A DNA stretch of 64,000 bases from Bryum argenteum (lineage: Eukaryota; Streptophyta; Bryopsida; Bryales; Bryaceae), in assembly GCA_037043015.1 (NCBI GenBank), contig CM073321.1:37530420-37594419 (forward strand), written 5' to 3'. Position 1 is the stretch's first letter. Each line of letters opens with the position of its first letter. Shown here piece by piece: positions 42,186 through 53,900 of this stretch. The notes beneath the pieces were generated by a model, which was given only the letters and a program-made list of their open reading frames with translations, was not told where the DNA came from and ran no database searches. The translations under genes were made by a program, and so were the position numbers.

Positions 42186-42450
42186 TCACACTTTGCGAGT
42201 CCCTCCTTTTGCGCATTGACTAGTATCGACTACAGTTTTGCTGCTTGCTTGCACGTAGAGGGAATTTGCATTTCTACGGATTTTTTTGATGGAGGCACTA
42301 CTCGTTGTAGCTGCTATATCCATGGTGCCACATGACTAAGGTTGGAAGATAAAGAAGAGAATTGAGGAGAAGCGCATAGAGATCTTGAAGAATCTGTAGA
42401 TATTAGCGTTTAGAGAATGGGAGGAAGACACGGAGTCGTGGTCTTTTGCC

Positions 42451-42650
42451 ATGTGTGTGGGATATGTGGAGTGGTGCCACATCAACAAGCTCTTTTCTCC
42501 ACATCGGCACAACATTCATTGGTCTCTCAATGCAGCAAACCTCCGAGAGTGCCATAATGACCTATCTAAACACGGATGCATATATGCTTGGCATTTGATA
42601 TACGGTACCAACCATATTTTTAAATATGAGGTTCCCTACTTCTTGGCAGG
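42451..42650 (+). CDS. Possible short exon, function unknown
   Basis: Plus-strand frame reading MCVGYVEWCHINKLFSPHRH then CHNDLSKHGCIYAWHLIYGT, rich in Cys and His but without a named zinc-finger spacing. It runs into family C palindromes. Low support. Confidence 0.2.
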
Positions 42651-42654
42651 GCCC

Positions 42655-42880
42655 TGGGCAATCGTCGCTCGCTCTAGGCAGACCAGCGGTCGCCTAGGCG
42701 CGGTGGTTCGGTCGACCGCCGGTCTCCCCCAAGCGAGCGTCTATTGCCCTGGGCGATCGTCGCTTACTCTAAGGAGACCGGCGGGCGCCTAGGCGTGGTG
42801 GCGAGGGCGATCGGCAATCGCCAAAGGCGACCGTCGATTGCATAGGCCCACTGTCGGTCGCTTACTCCAGCTCGCCCACC
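42655..42880. repeat. Family C palindrome cluster 5
   Basis: Many GACCGCCGGTC, GCGGTCGCCTAGGCG and GGGCGATCGTCG variants packed in 220 bp, immediately inside the family C2 terminal repeat at 42860-43110. This is a subterminal position. Confidence 0.75.
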
Positions 42881-43110
42881 CACGGTCACCTTCTGTGACT
42901 AATATTCCATTTTCCACGTCATTATCGACCCTACGCCACGTATGAGAATAGCATTTTACCTCAATGTCAATCTCGAAAACCCTCAACAAGTTTTTACTAT
43001 GCAATTTCTGGTATGGTCGACATCCCCATCGAGTCGGACGTCAGACAGACATGTCGAGTATGACAATTCAGACATACATTCCGAAAAGTGTATCTAATAA
43101 GACAACCTTG
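42860..43110 (-). repeat. Family C2 terminal repeat, copy 1
   Basis: About 250 bp, inverted copy of 56317-56560. On the minus strand the terminus reads GGTTGTCTTATTAGATACAC, related to the C1 ends at 35578 and 39013. The element extends leftwards from 43110. Shared internal blocks include CTATGCAATTTCTGGTATGG and AATATTCCATTTTCCACGTC. Confidence 0.8.
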
Positions 43111-43470
43111 GCTAGTGGTAGTGAGAGAGGAAAGGAAATAGGTCAGAAAAAAAAGAAGCGGAGGGGTGGTATGAAGTTCAGTAATTCTAAAGCATTGAAG
43201 CATAGTGCTTTGCGGAAGCGTGATGGGACAAGCTCTAGCGGTGATGATCAAGAGCCAGTTGGGTACGATATATTGATAGACGATGATGTGCTACCGCCAT
43301 TAAGGCGGACTATTAAGATGCAAACGCTCAACCTCGACAGTGTCTCGGAGTGTGTCGGGACGGACAAAGCTGAAGAAGAAGAGGAAGGGCGTAGAAGGGA
43401 GTTCAGGACTTCTAGCGAGACTGTTTGCGTGTATGGGGACGACGATGGAGGTGTGGACTCTAAATATGAG
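43111..43470 (+). CDS. Gene C exon: basic/acidic N-terminal region
   Basis: Reads SERGKEIGQKKKKRRGGMKF (basic, nuclear-signal-like), ALRKRDGTSSSGDDQEPVGY, then an acidic tract (DKAEEEEEGRRREF), ending at donor TATGAG|GTAAGG. The upstream part is replaced by the family C2 end, so the start is unknown. It splices in frame to 43569. No domain is recognised. Confidence 0.45.
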
Positions 43471-43568
43471 GTAAGGAATTAGTGTTTTTTACAAATATGT
43501 GGATATTCGTAAAGGTCAAAATATTCCCAAATAGTATATGAATTAATATCGACATGTGTTGTCTTCAG

Positions 43569-43784
43569 GTTTGCAGAGGGTTGGAAGAGGAACACAATCG
43601 ATCAGGAGATGAAGCAGCACTTTTTGAGGAGAAAAGAGTCACTGCTATGGGCGAGAGAGCAGAGGCCTCTAATCATCACGGGATACAGAATGATGTAGCG
43701 GATGGATTTGAGACAAGTGCCAAAGAATTAGAGGAGGTACTTGAGAAACCCTACTCCGTGGTTTATTGGGAGGACCTAGGATTG
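43569..43784 (+). CDS. Gene C exon
   Basis: Acceptor TGTCTTCAG|GTTTGC, donor GGATTG|GTTAAG. It encodes VCRGLEEEHNRSGDEAALFE and ELEEVLEKPYSVVYWEDLGL, a charged helical segment. Continues in frame at 44695. Confidence 0.45.
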
Positions 43785-44225
43785 GTTAAGTATATAATTA
43801 ACGAGAATTTATTCTTTAATTCGATGTAGTTCTAATATGTATGTATTCGAGTATATTTAATCGGGTTTCATCATATATATAGACGCATGAGTAAGTAATA
43901 TATTTTATAGTGATTTTATAGTGCAAAAACTGTTTTGACAATAATATGAATTATACAAATGTAGGAGAAAATGATGTGAATGTGAGGTTTTCATGGTAAA
44001 ATATAATCAAGTATCACATGTTTGCCATGTGAATGTTAAAACGGTTTTCCACGATTGCATGGTTGAGAATTTTCATGTAAGGAAACAGCACAATCTATGA
44101 TAGAGAGGAAATAAACGTATAATTACTGCAGGAAATGAAACAAGAAGTTCTATTTGTTTAATTCTCATATAATTTGTAAAGAATTTGGAGTTATTGTGAA
44201 GAAGATTGGCCTATTAGTAAATTGA

Positions 44226-44605
44226 AATTAGTGTGTTGGTGGTGAAGCTGGTCCTCCTAGCGGTGCTGTGCCGGTCGGTGCTGGCCCGGCCGGTCCAAGT
44301 GATTCCGGTATGTGTCGGGTCGTGCTAGTGCCGGTGCCGGTGTTGATGCTGGGTCGTGGTGGTGCCGGCGCCGGTGCTGGGCCTTGGTGGTGCCGTTGCT
44401 GGTGCCGGTCCCGGGGCCGGTGTTGGGCTGTGGTGGTGCTGACGCCGGTGTCGGTGCCAGTGCTGGGCCGTAGTGGTGCCGGCGCCGGTGCCGGGTCGGG
44501 CTGATGGCCCGCTTGCCAGATGGGGCTGTGCCGGTCGGGCCGATGGCCCGCTTGCCAGATGGAGCTGTGCCAGTCGGGCCGATGGGCCGCTTGCCAGATG
44601 GTGCC
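44226..44605. repeat. GC-rich minisatellite in gene C intron
   Basis: 44226-44500 is GGTGCCGGTGCCGGTG-like. 44500-44600 is a 39-bp tandem repeat, three units (CCGCTTGCCAGATGGGGCTG and close relatives). It lies in the intron between 43784 and 44695. Confidence 0.8.
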
Positions 44606-44694
44606 TTATTACGACCTAAAACCCTAATGAACTTCGGAAATGAGGTTTCCAGTACTCAATTTTTTTTGTTGTACACTCCTATTTGTTTTCGCAG

Positions 44695-44799
44695 AAGGAA
44701 TTTGCCGTCGGAGCACACCAAGAATTGGCAAGAAGGGTTGCACAAGAGCTCACCATCCTAGAGCGAGGCATGAAGAGTTTGGATGTCGCGCTCAAAGCT
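44695..44799 (+). CDS. Gene C exon
   Basis: Acceptor TTTTCGCAG|AAGGAA, donor AAAGCT|GTAAGT. Reads KEFAVGAHQELARRVAQELT and MKSLDVALKA, helical. The next sequence is a satellite unit (44936) and then a MULE. Confidence 0.45.
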
Positions 44800-44935
44800 G
44801 TAAGTCGAGGCTATTTTGAATCTAGCTTTCGTACCGATGTCAACAAGATTCAAGGCCATAAACAATTCGTCACTCAAACGAGAAGTCCAACGAGCTTCAG
44901 CCATTGCGTGATAAACGGCGTCCTCCCAAGAGGTG

Positions 44936-45088
44936 ATTCCTGCTGGTCGGATATTTTGCTCTCCTATTCCACAGTCTTGCGCCGACGACTATAAATGCCA
45001 GCCAGACGCTGGTCATTGTTTCTCGCTGATGGCCGCAGCTCAGGAGGGATCCAGCAAGCCACAAAGGGCGTTTGATTCATTGTTATGG
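44936..45088 (+). repeat. Satellite unit left of the MULE
   Basis: One nearly full unit of the 179-bp satellite that otherwise fills 50946-54180. It shows that the MULE at 45089-50945 inserted near the start of the array. Shared blocks include GATGGCCGCAGCTCAGGAGG and AATGCCAGCCAGACGCTGGT. Confidence 0.85.
45079..45088 (+). repeat. MULE target-site duplication, left
   Basis: ATTGTTATGG, identical to 50946-50955. Its 10-bp length is within the 8-11 bp usual for Mutator-like elements. Confidence 0.9.
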
Positions 45089-45150
45089 CAAGGTGGTGTT
45101 GGTGCGTGCGGTGAGCAGTGAGTGGTGAGCGGTGAGCAGATTTTCACGAG
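45089..45150 (+). repeat. MULE terminal inverted repeat, left
   Basis: Starts CAAGGTGGTGTTGGTGCGTG, then GGTGAGCAGTGAGTGGTGAG. It pairs with 50870-50945. The first 12 bases are diverged; the GGTGCGTGC block and heptamers are conserved. Confidence 0.8.
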
Positions 45151-45494
45151 CAATGGGCAGATTTTCAAGAGCAATGATCAGGTTTTTGAGTGGAAATTAA
45201 CCAGAGTACATCAAAATCATCAATATAGATGGCGACAGCCATAGGGTCGGGGGTTCATTGCATAAACCCATGATTGTGTGAAGAAGTTATCGTTTGTGGC
45301 CGTAGAGGTGGTCGTCGATGAACTGGAATGGTATGGCTCGTCCTTACTTCACGCGGGGGCTAGTGCACTGTGCAGGCGGGGGCGCGTTCCACACACGGGC
45401 GCGCCCGCTGTGCTAGACATGGTGCGTTGTAGCATGCAAGGAGGGTGTGCGAGGGGTAAGATACCCGTGACGGGGTCATGCTTCTGACGGTGAC

Positions 45495-45655
45495 GTTAGT
45501 CGTTAGAGCGAGGGTAGAAGTTGAACAGAATGAGGGTGAGAGTGAGCGAGGGTGAACAGAGTAAGAGTGAGAGAGGGTGAACAGAGTGACACTGTGAGAG
45601 TGAGCGAGGGTGAACAGAGTGAGAGTGAGCGAGGGTTGAAGTTGAACAACAAAAG
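45495..45655. repeat. GAGTGAGCGAGGGTGAACA minisatellite
   Basis: Short tandem units of GTGAGCGAGGGTGAACAGA, about five copies, in the left noncoding part of the MULE. Antisense peptides rich in Leu, Thr and Ser are artefacts of this repeat. Confidence 0.75.
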
Positions 45656-45921
45656 AGAACTCAAGATAAGGTGGTGCATCCAAAATGTTTGTGAGCTATG
45701 TTCATGATTAAGGAAATCTGAAGTCACAACATTTTTTTTAAAAAGTGGGATGTTGGTTAGACTACTTTGGTAGTCTAGACACCGAAGGTTGTGACGTGGA
45801 CCTTCGTGAACAAGAACTACTAATTTTGTACCAGCGTCCTATCCAAAATCCCTGCAAGCAGTACGCGCTTTATCTCGTTGAAGCTTAAGGTGGGGGCCGT
45901 CACAAGGTGGTCGTCTTGGAG

Positions 45922-46827
45922 TCAGAATCCACAAACCATGCGGAAAATGTAGCATAGGTGCTTGCAGTTATACCATCCTCCACGCCCTTTGTGGTGCAAT
46001 GCCATATCTGAGAAATCAATACAAGTGCAGCTAGGGAATGATCCCATTGTAAGCTTGTACTCCGCTGCCTCTGACCCGCTGGTTGATTTCAAATCAATGA
46101 CTGCTCCGATACCCGGGCTAGGAATAAGGGTGATCCGGGCCATCTCTGCGTGTAGAAGCGTTGCCGACTCCCACCTTGCGAGCTGCCTCTCCAAATTCTT
46201 ACGAGTGGCGAAACCCTTACAGGATTTGCCGTTGCCCACCGCCATGTACTTATCTCGTTGTGTTGGGATTGGGATGCATATCACGTCGAGAGAAATATTT
46301 AAGCATATCACATAAACAAAAGTTAAAGCACGCTTACAAGATCCATAAAGCCTCCCCCTTGCCTATGACGAAAATGCCACCGCGCCAGCCAGGACTCCAT
46401 GGCTGACAAATTTGAATCTGTAACACCTTCACTTGACACCCACCACGACCGAATTGCAAGGTAGCGTGTCTCGGCCTCGTCCATATTGATTACATCTTTA
46501 TATTGTGTACAGACTCGCTTATGCTCATCGCGGAGCACCGAGGTTACGTATAAGTTTGTTACTCTGTGCATGCATTTTGTCCAATAGAGTAGACACGATC
46601 TCTCCTTCTCTTTCATGAGCACAATCTTGTCTCCCGTCTCATAAATCTCTCGAACAGCGATCCAGTTGGCTTGAGCGTTGTCAGCCATGAAACCTTTGAA
46701 ATTGACGTTGACGACACCATGACGCGCCATAACTTCGTTAAGTATCCTCCAAAGGTGTGATTGTGCGTCCTTAGTCTCAAATTGCATGTCGCCAATGGCA
46801 ATTGTCATCACCTTGGCGTGTTGACGG
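45922..46827 (-). pseudogene. MULE transposase: DDE core part and SWIM finger
   Basis: Minus-strand frames. 46865-46323: VMTIAIGDMQFETKDAQSHL, then NFKGFMADNAQANWIAVREI, the MULE core segment with the catalytic-type Asp in ADNAQ. 46311-45922: RKNLERQLARWESATLLHAE, then the SWIM finger CTC ... CKH (SFPSCTCIDF, YNCKHLCYIF). A frameshift or short intron near 46315 separates the two. The part before about 46828 appears replaced by an insertion, so the N-terminus is lost. The C-terminus is homologous to 6284-6664. Confidence 0.7.
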
Positions 46828-47476
46828 TGTGACCCGCCCTGTAAGACCGCTGTAGCACTGTCCACTAATGGTGTGTTGGTGTGACCATGATCCCTGTAAC
46901 AACGGTGCAGCCCTCTCTAAAAACACCGGTGTAGCTTCGTGCACTACAAGTGTGATAGTGTGACCCTAAGCTCTGAACCTTAAAAACCCCATGGTTTGTC
47001 AAAAACTTCATCCGTCAATATCACATCCATAGGGTGTCTGATTGCGGCGAATCAAACCATTCCGGAATCCACAGGTCCCGGGCAACACCGTGGACGGACC
47101 CTTGTTAGCAAATTCCACCTCATTCAAAAGTCGATTCTTTGGAGTTGCACATGTAGACGCATAGAGGATCTCTTGATTACGCAAAAAAATCTCAACCACG
47201 CTGTAGGGTACAGCGCAAGGATTCCGAAACCACCTCAAGTTTGCGATTTGAACGTAAGACGGATGAGCCATCTGCGGATGAAGTTTGAGAATCCAAAACT
47301 TCATCCGTCTATAACTCCTCCGTTTTAAGTCCAATCACAACGTACTTTACCGTTTTGGAATAGGAACGACATAGGCTACAGCGTGGTTGCCTTGGATTTA
47401 CGGCCCTTACCCCATCCGGTGCCGGACCATAGTACAGGCAGGTAGCCTCTGTCACTTACTTGGGCCGCATCACAAA
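46828..47476. other. Possible LTR fragment within the MULE
   Basis: Begins TGTGACCCGCCCTG at the point where transposase similarity stops, and ends about CCGCATCACA. It contains a long hairpin (AACTTCATCCGTC against GACGGATGAAG, 46995-47310). TG...CA ends suggest an LTR, but I find no target duplication. Confidence 0.3.
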
Positions 47477-48372
47477 ATAGTGAGTTGAACCGATTGAAGC
47501 CAATTCTCTGCCACTTTAACATGGTAACCAAGGCCTACCAGATGAGCCCTAAACACTGCATCGGGTACCCGATGAGATGAAATAGATGTTTTGCACACTG
47601 AAGCAGCGGCATTGAAGCAGCGCCCGTCACGACACCCAATGGCACCTAAGACCCCATCCGGTACCTGACGGGGGTAAGAAGAAGAATCTTGCATCTCCTC
47701 GATGATATTCTACCGCGCTTGTCATGCCTACTATTCGGCAACTCTGACCTTATCGAGTGATTGGTGGGGACTTTCGATTGATTTTTTCTTCATGGCCAGG
47801 ACAAGATCATCAATGCAAACGAGGTAAGTTTGCCTAATACTTTCGCTAAATCTTCAAATATATTAACGAAAACCTTTGTTGAATGTGCTTGTATTTATGA
47901 ATGTCAAAATTAAATGGAGAACTATAGATTTGTATTTCCCATCGGGTACCCGATAGGGTATTTAATTCGATTTTGTTGCGATTCTGAAAATAATTTGAAG
48001 TTTTTCCAGGTGAATTTGCAATCAAGGAAGGGGTCTGGCGCTTGCTGGTGTCCAAGGGCCCTCACTTGCCGCAACCCAGCGCATGGGCGCAACTTGAGCT
48101 GAGTGAGGTCTGCGTTGCAGTCAGGTGGGGGTCGGGTGGCCGATGGGGTCTTGGGACCCGCTTTCGCCCCACCGCAGCGCCTTGACGTCAGAGGCCTGGG
48201 TTCACCCCTCGGGGACACGGTCACCCCTCTTAGCCATAATTGGCCATGTAGATGGAGGTCGGGTGCCTGATGGGGCCTGGCGCGCTCACCTACCCCGACC
48301 GTAGCGCCGCATGTTTACTCCCCGACGCGGTTGGCGTGGGGGGGTCGGGCGCCCGATGAGGTCCCGCGACCC
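47405..48372. repeat. Family D palindromes between the divergent MULE genes
   Basis: Perfect or near palindromes: CATCGGGTACCCGATG at 47559-47574, CCCATCGGGTACCCGATAGG at 47938, CATCCGGTGCCGGACCAT near 47413, CATCCGGTACCTGACGG near 47655, and GGTCGGGTGGCCGATGGGG, GGTCGGGTGCCTGATGGGG and GGTCGGGCGCCCGATGAGG at about 48130, 48256 and 48345. The design is an even palindrome (ATCGGGT/ACCCGAT), so it is not strictly the 7-5-7 form. Placement between two divergent genes copies family B. Confidence 0.65.
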
Positions 48373-48684
48373 GCAGGGGTCTTACCACGCCGGGGCTTTA
48401 CCTTGCCCCTACCAGCCGTCGAAGGCAGCAAAGGACGCGTTGAGAGAAAGCGAAGGGCGCGTCGGGACACAGCATGCCGAGGCGACAACATCAAACCCCA
48501 ACTTTGACATTGCGCCTAAGAACTATTAATCACCTTATGAAGCAACTCCCATTATTTGCCCTCCCTGGAATAAGCTCCATCAAATGAAGGCAGACAATAT
48601 CAAATAAGATTTGTAACTCATTTCTTGTATAAGTTTTCTTGACTATTCTTCCGTTTCTGTGTTCAAACAGATGAGTTTAGTCAG

Positions 48685-50555
48685 TTGGAAGGGGAGTCGG
48701 CTTTGACGAACACAACCTTCGCCACACCGGCACCTAAGAATCGACCTGCAACTCGATCAACACATACAAATGACGTAGACGATGCTGATCGACTGGCAAA
48801 GATGTCATTGACCTCGAGGCTGGATAATGGCAAAGGTCCCGCTAAGGAGAGCGTCGTTGACCGCGGATGGCCTGCTGAGGAGTCGCGCTCTTTTGAACAG
48901 ATAGTGGTTGAGGGTGGACATCCCAATGAAGGAGTCCAACCATCTGAGGAGAGTTTGGTGGATCACGATAGCATTCCCTTGATAGAGGCTGAGTTCAAGG
49001 AGAGATTAAACAGTCTTGTAAGCGACGGGCTGTTCACACTGGATCCCGGATAGATGCGCTTCGTTTGAAGCCCAAACAAAAGTCACGTCTGAACATTCCT
49101 CTTTGCAGGCTGAAGGGACTGACAGCTGTAAGACCAGCAATGAAGAATGATATCGAACTTCTTCAAAGTCAATTTGTTACTGGAGGATACATTGAGGGCA
49201 CGGCTGTCTTCTACATTGCATTAGAAGACAACAACTCCAAGTCCCATCACGTGACTGAGGAGGACATGCTGTCGTAGAGCGACAACTGGCGTGTTGTTAA
49301 CGACGAGTTTGAAGCGAAATTGAAAGATGATCCAGTCTTGCAACAGTTCTCAAACAAAATGTTTAATGTTTGGGATGGTAATCACCGGTTGCAGGCTTGG
49401 CTACCAATCGTCAACAGAAAGCATGCTCATGACATTGAGTGGCATTTCTCCATTGATTGCATCATTCTGGACGTCAGGGGTAGAGTTATGGACACGCTTT
49501 CGATGTTGTATGACATAAATCAGTAAGTTTCTACCTTCATAATCCTTTCAACCATTTGAATTTGAAATTTAACTCAATCCGTTTTCTCATTTATTGCTTG
49601 CCGTTGATGGATTTTCGGGCGCAATCAAAACAGCCATGTAAAGGAGAATTTTGTGCATAAGTTATATCGACTGTATGCAGTTTGAAAAAAGCCTCTTGAA
49701 TATTTCAAGGGCTTGGTGTCAGAGGCTGATTATAACAAAGCAGAGACCAAAAGTGTTTGGACTTGGTTTTTGCTTACGGTTCCTGGGCTTACAAACTTCC
49801 TCTACCAGGTTAGTTATCGCATATGAGTCCCTGCCAACATACACTTTTGTACCGCCTCTAATAAACCTTTCTTGTGAAATGCAGAGTGAGATATCAAAGG
49901 CTGCTGATACTGCAGCAAAGAATTTAGAGAAGATGTTTCCAAATAGGGACGAATGAACAGGGCACGAGATTAACGAATACATCCACAAGCATGTAACAGC
50001 CAAGAGAGGTACTTTAGAACGGGAGCTGAAGAAGCTTCTTCCAATTTGTGATGAGAAGTACGAAGGTAAGTTCATCGACAAGGTGAAGGAGCATTAAGAG
50101 ACCTTCCATCCCCTCGAGATGCTCATCGGGAAGTTGTACGCATTTGCAACCTCTGCAATGGACATCAACTCCAAGCTCTCCTGGTTGGACAGATGGAATT
50201 GGAACCCGAAGTCTAGGGAGGAATTGAAATTCCCAAAACAGAAGTTCTCCGATGAGCAATTCAATTCCTTCTTGAACAAAACTACTTTCTGGGCACTAGT
50301 AAATGTCGGCAATTGAATTTGGACCTTTGGAATTCAGCTTCTTATGGAATGACGCTTCTCCTTTTCTTGCAGCTTTTGGAAGATTGTCAAACCCAAGTAG
50401 TTGGTGCTCTCAAGGCGTTGAGGGTGGACGTCGTTAATGAACCAGAGGGGCGAGACCGAATCAGGCAAATCCAGGACTTATGCATGGCTCCAAGTCAGAA
50501 TACTAAGGTCGCGATTCTAAGGACCCACCTTTACGTAAATTATATTACACATTAA
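48685..50555 (+). pseudogene. MULE-borne gene with a DGNHR (ParB-like) motif
   Basis: Plus-strand. 48685-49053: MEGESALTNTTFATPAPKNR, disordered. 49065-49280: YIEGTAVFYIALEDNNSKSH. 49320-49523: MFNVWDGNHRLQAWLPIVNR then IEWHFSIDCIILDVRG, ending at donor CAG|TAAGTT-like GTAAGT (49524). Downstream exons give VSEADYNKAETKSVWTWFLL, a 50.0-kb helical block (YGKFIDKV-like) and WALVNVGN. DGNHR with the following helix resembles the DGQHR motif of the ParB/sulfiredoxin fold. Several stops (49052, 49275, 49954, 50096) show decay. It is divergent from the transposase in the same element, the same arrangement as genes B and D. Confidence 0.45.
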
Positions 50556-50869
50556 TGACGTCAGCCCTGAATTTCTTAGTTACAATATATATATATATAT
50601 ATGACGCCAACCCTAATTTCGAGAAAACATAGTAAGAGATGTTCCAACTTAAAACCGTAATATTTCACGGCCAGAGGCACCCTAAAGGCTATAGCACAGT
50701 TATATACACTCCTCCAAAACTCTTTGTCATCAAATCGTTGCATAATCCACCCAAATTGGAGCAACGTCTAATTTATTCTAAGTAAATTGAAGGACCCTCA
50801 TAAGTGGTCCATATAATTTGGCCCAAACCGAGTCAAAACTTCTCTCTAAAAATGGAAAATTGCTCAAGA

Positions 50870-50945
50870 AAATCTGCCCACCGCTCATAAAAGTCTGCTC
50901 ACCGCTCATGGAAATCTGCTCACTGCACGCACCGTAGCAATCCTA
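50870..50945 (-). repeat. MULE terminal inverted repeat, right
   Basis: Reversed it reads TAGGATTGCTACGGTGCGTG then GCAGTGAGCAG and further TGAGCGG units. It pairs with 45089-45150, and its first bases match the A-family MULE ends at 612 and 5808. Confidence 0.85.
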
Positions 50946-50955
50946 ATTGTTATGG
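50946..50955 (+). repeat. MULE target-site duplication, right
   Basis: ATTGTTATGG, identical to 45079-45088. Confidence 0.9.
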
Positions 50956-53900
50956 TGTTTTTGTTGCTTGTCGCATTTTCATTTTCTGCTTGTCAGATTT
51001 TTTTCTCTCCTAATCCTCAATCTTGCGACGACAAATGTGAATGCCAAGTCCTCGTTTCCCGGTGATGGCCGCTGCAGGAGAGAGATCCTGCAAGACAGAG
51101 AGGGCGTTTGATTTATGGTTTTCGTGTTTTTGTTGCTTGTCGCCTTTTCATTTTCTGCTTGTCGAATTTTTTTCTCTCCTAATCCTCTGTCTTGCGGCGT
51201 CGAATGTCAATGCCAGGCTGACGCTGGTCCTCGTTTCTCAATGATGGTCACTGCTCGGGAGGGATCTCGTTAGGCAGGGATGGCGTTTGGTTTATGGTTT
51301 TCGTGTTTTTGTTGCTTCTCGCATTTTCATTTCCTGCATGTCGGATTATTTTCTCTCCTAATCCTCAGTCTTGCGGCGGCGAATGTGTATGCCAGCCCGA
51401 CGCAGGTTTTCGAATCGTAGCGATGGCCGCTGCTGGGGAGGGATCCAACAAGCCACAGAGGGCGTTTGATCTATGGTTTTTGTGATTTTGTTGGTTGTCG
51501 CATATTCATTTCCTGCTTGTCAGATTATTTCTCACCGAATCCTCACTCTTACAGCGGCGAATGTGAATGCTAGCCAGACACTGGTCCTTGTTTCTTGGTG
51601 ATGGCTGCTACTGGGGAGAGATCTTGCAAGCCAAAGAGGGCGATTGATTTGAGGTTCTCGTATTTTTGTTCCTTGTCGCATTTTAATTTACTGCTTGTCC
51701 AATTTTTTCTCTCCTTATGCTCAGTCTTATGGCGGCGATTGTGAATGCTTGCCAGACGCTTGTCCTAGTTTCTCGGTGATGGCCGCTACTAGGAAGGGAT
51801 CCAGGAAGCCAGAGAGGGAGTTTGATTTGTGTTTTTCGTGTCTTCGTTGCTTGTCGCCTTTTCATTTCCAACTTTTCGGATTTTCTTCTCTACTACTCCT
51901 CAGTCTTGGGGCGGCAAATGTGAATGCGAGCCACACGCAAGTCCTCGTTTCTCAGTGATGGCCGCTACTAGGGAAGGATCCACTCAGCCAGAGAGGGCGT
52001 TATATATATGGTTTTCGTGTTTTGGTTGCTTGTCGCATTTTCAATTCCTACTTAATGGATTTTTATCTCTCCTAATCCTCTGTGCCACGGCGGCCAATGT
52101 GAATGCCAGCGAGACGCTGGTCTTTCTTTCTCGGTGTTGGCCGCTACTAGAGAGGGACCCAACAAGCCAGAGAGAGTGTTTGATTTATGGTTTTCGTATT
52201 TTTGTTGCTTGTTGCCTTTTCATTTCGTGCTTGTCGGATTTTTTTTTTCCTAATCCTCACTCATGGGACCATGAATGTGAATGCCAGCCTGACGCTGGTC
52301 CTCGTTTCTTGGTGATGGCCGTTGCAAGGCATGGATCCAACAAGCCAGTGAGGGCGTTTGGTTTATGGATTTTGTGTTTAAGTTGCTTCTCCCCTTTTCA
52401 TTTCCTGCTTGTCGGATTCTTTTCTCTCCTAATCCTTAGTCTTGCGGCAGCGAATGTGAATACGAGCTAGACGCTAGTCCTTATTTTTTGGTGGTGGCTG
52501 CTACTAGGGGGAGATCAAGCAAACCAGAGAGGGCGTTTGATGTATGGTTTTCGTGTTTTTGTTGCTTGTCGCCTTTTCATTTCCTGCTTGTCGGATTATT
52601 TTCTCTCCTAATCCAGAGTCTTGGGCGGCAAATGTGAATGCTAGCCAAACTCTGGTCCTCGTTTCTTATTGATGGCCGCTGCTGGAGAAGTATCTTGCAA
52701 GCCAGAGAGGGCGTTTGATTTATGGTTTTCGTGTTTTTGTTGCCTGTCGCATATTCATTTCCTGCTTGTCGGATTTTTTTGTCTCCTAATCCTCTGTCTT
52801 GCGTTGGCGAATGTGAATGCAAGCTTGAAACTGGTCCTCGTTTCTCGGTGATGGCCGCTGCTGGGGAGGGATCCTGCAAGCCAGAGAGGGCGTTTGATTT
52901 ATGGTTTTGGTGTTTTTCTTGCTTGTCGCCTTTTCATTTCCTGCTTTTCGGAATTTTTTTTGTCCTAATCCTAAGTCTTGCGGCGGCAAATGTGAATGCC
53001 AGCCAGCCGCTTGTCCTCATTTCTCGGTGATGGCAGCTGCTAAGGAGTGATCTAGCAAGCTAGAGAGGGCGTTTGATTTATGGTTTTTGTGTTTTTGTTG
53101 CTTGTTGCCTTTTGATTTTCTGCTTGTCGGAATTTTTTTCCCTTCTAATCCATAGTCTTACGATGGCGAATGTGAATGCCAGCGAGACGATGGTCCTCGT
53201 TTCTTGGTGATGGCCGCTGCTGGGGAGGGATCCACTAATCCAGAAAGAGTGTTTAATTTATGGTTTTCGTGTATTGATGCTTGTCGCATTTTCATTCCCT
53301 GCTTGTCGGAGTTTTTTTCTCTTCTAATCCTCTGTCTTTGGGGGGCGAATGTGAATGCTAGCCAGACGTTGGTCCTCGTTTCTCGGTGATGGCTGCTGCT
53401 GGAGATGGATCCTGGAAGCCAGAGAGGGTGTTTGATTTATGGTTTCTGTGTTTTTATTGCTTGTCGCCATTTCATTTTTTGCATGTTGGATTTTTTACTC
53501 TGCGATTCCTTAGTCTTGCGGCGGCGAATGTGAATGCCAGCCAGACGGTGGTCCTCGTTTCTTGATGATGGCCGCTGCCGGGGAGGGATCTAGCAGGCGT
53601 GAGAGGGCGTTTGATTTATGGTTTTTGTGTTTAAGTTGCTTATCGCATTTTCATTTCCTGCTTGTCGCATTTTTATTCTCTTCTAATTCTTTAGTCTAGA
53701 GGCGGCGAATGTGAATGCCAGGGAGACGCTCGTTCTTGTTTCTTAGTGATGGCCGTTGCTGGAGAAGGTTCCAGCAAGCCGGTAAATGCATTTGATTTAT
53801 GGTTTTCGTGTTTTTGATGCTTGTCCCCTTTTTATTTCTTGCTTGAAAGATTTTTTTTCTGTTCAAATCCATAGTCTTGCGACGGCGAATGTTAATGCCA

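Larger units (their letters stand above)
45089..50945. mobile_element. Complete MULE, 5,857 bp, inserted in satellite DNA
   Basis: Bounded by an exact 10-bp duplication and by inverted termini (left CAAGGTGGTGTTGGTGCGTG, right, reversed, TAGGATTGCTACGGTGCGTG) followed by GGTGAGC heptamers. It carries a minus-strand SWIM transposase on the left, family D palindromes in the middle, and a divergent plus-strand gene with a DGNHR motif on the right. Both genes are damaged. Reading across the insertion restores the 179-bp satellite period. Confidence 0.9.

Noticed and set aside
51829..52470. 213-codon ORF as a membrane protein gene
   Set aside because: It spans more than three units of the 179-bp satellite; the hydrophobic repeats reflect the near-180-bp period.
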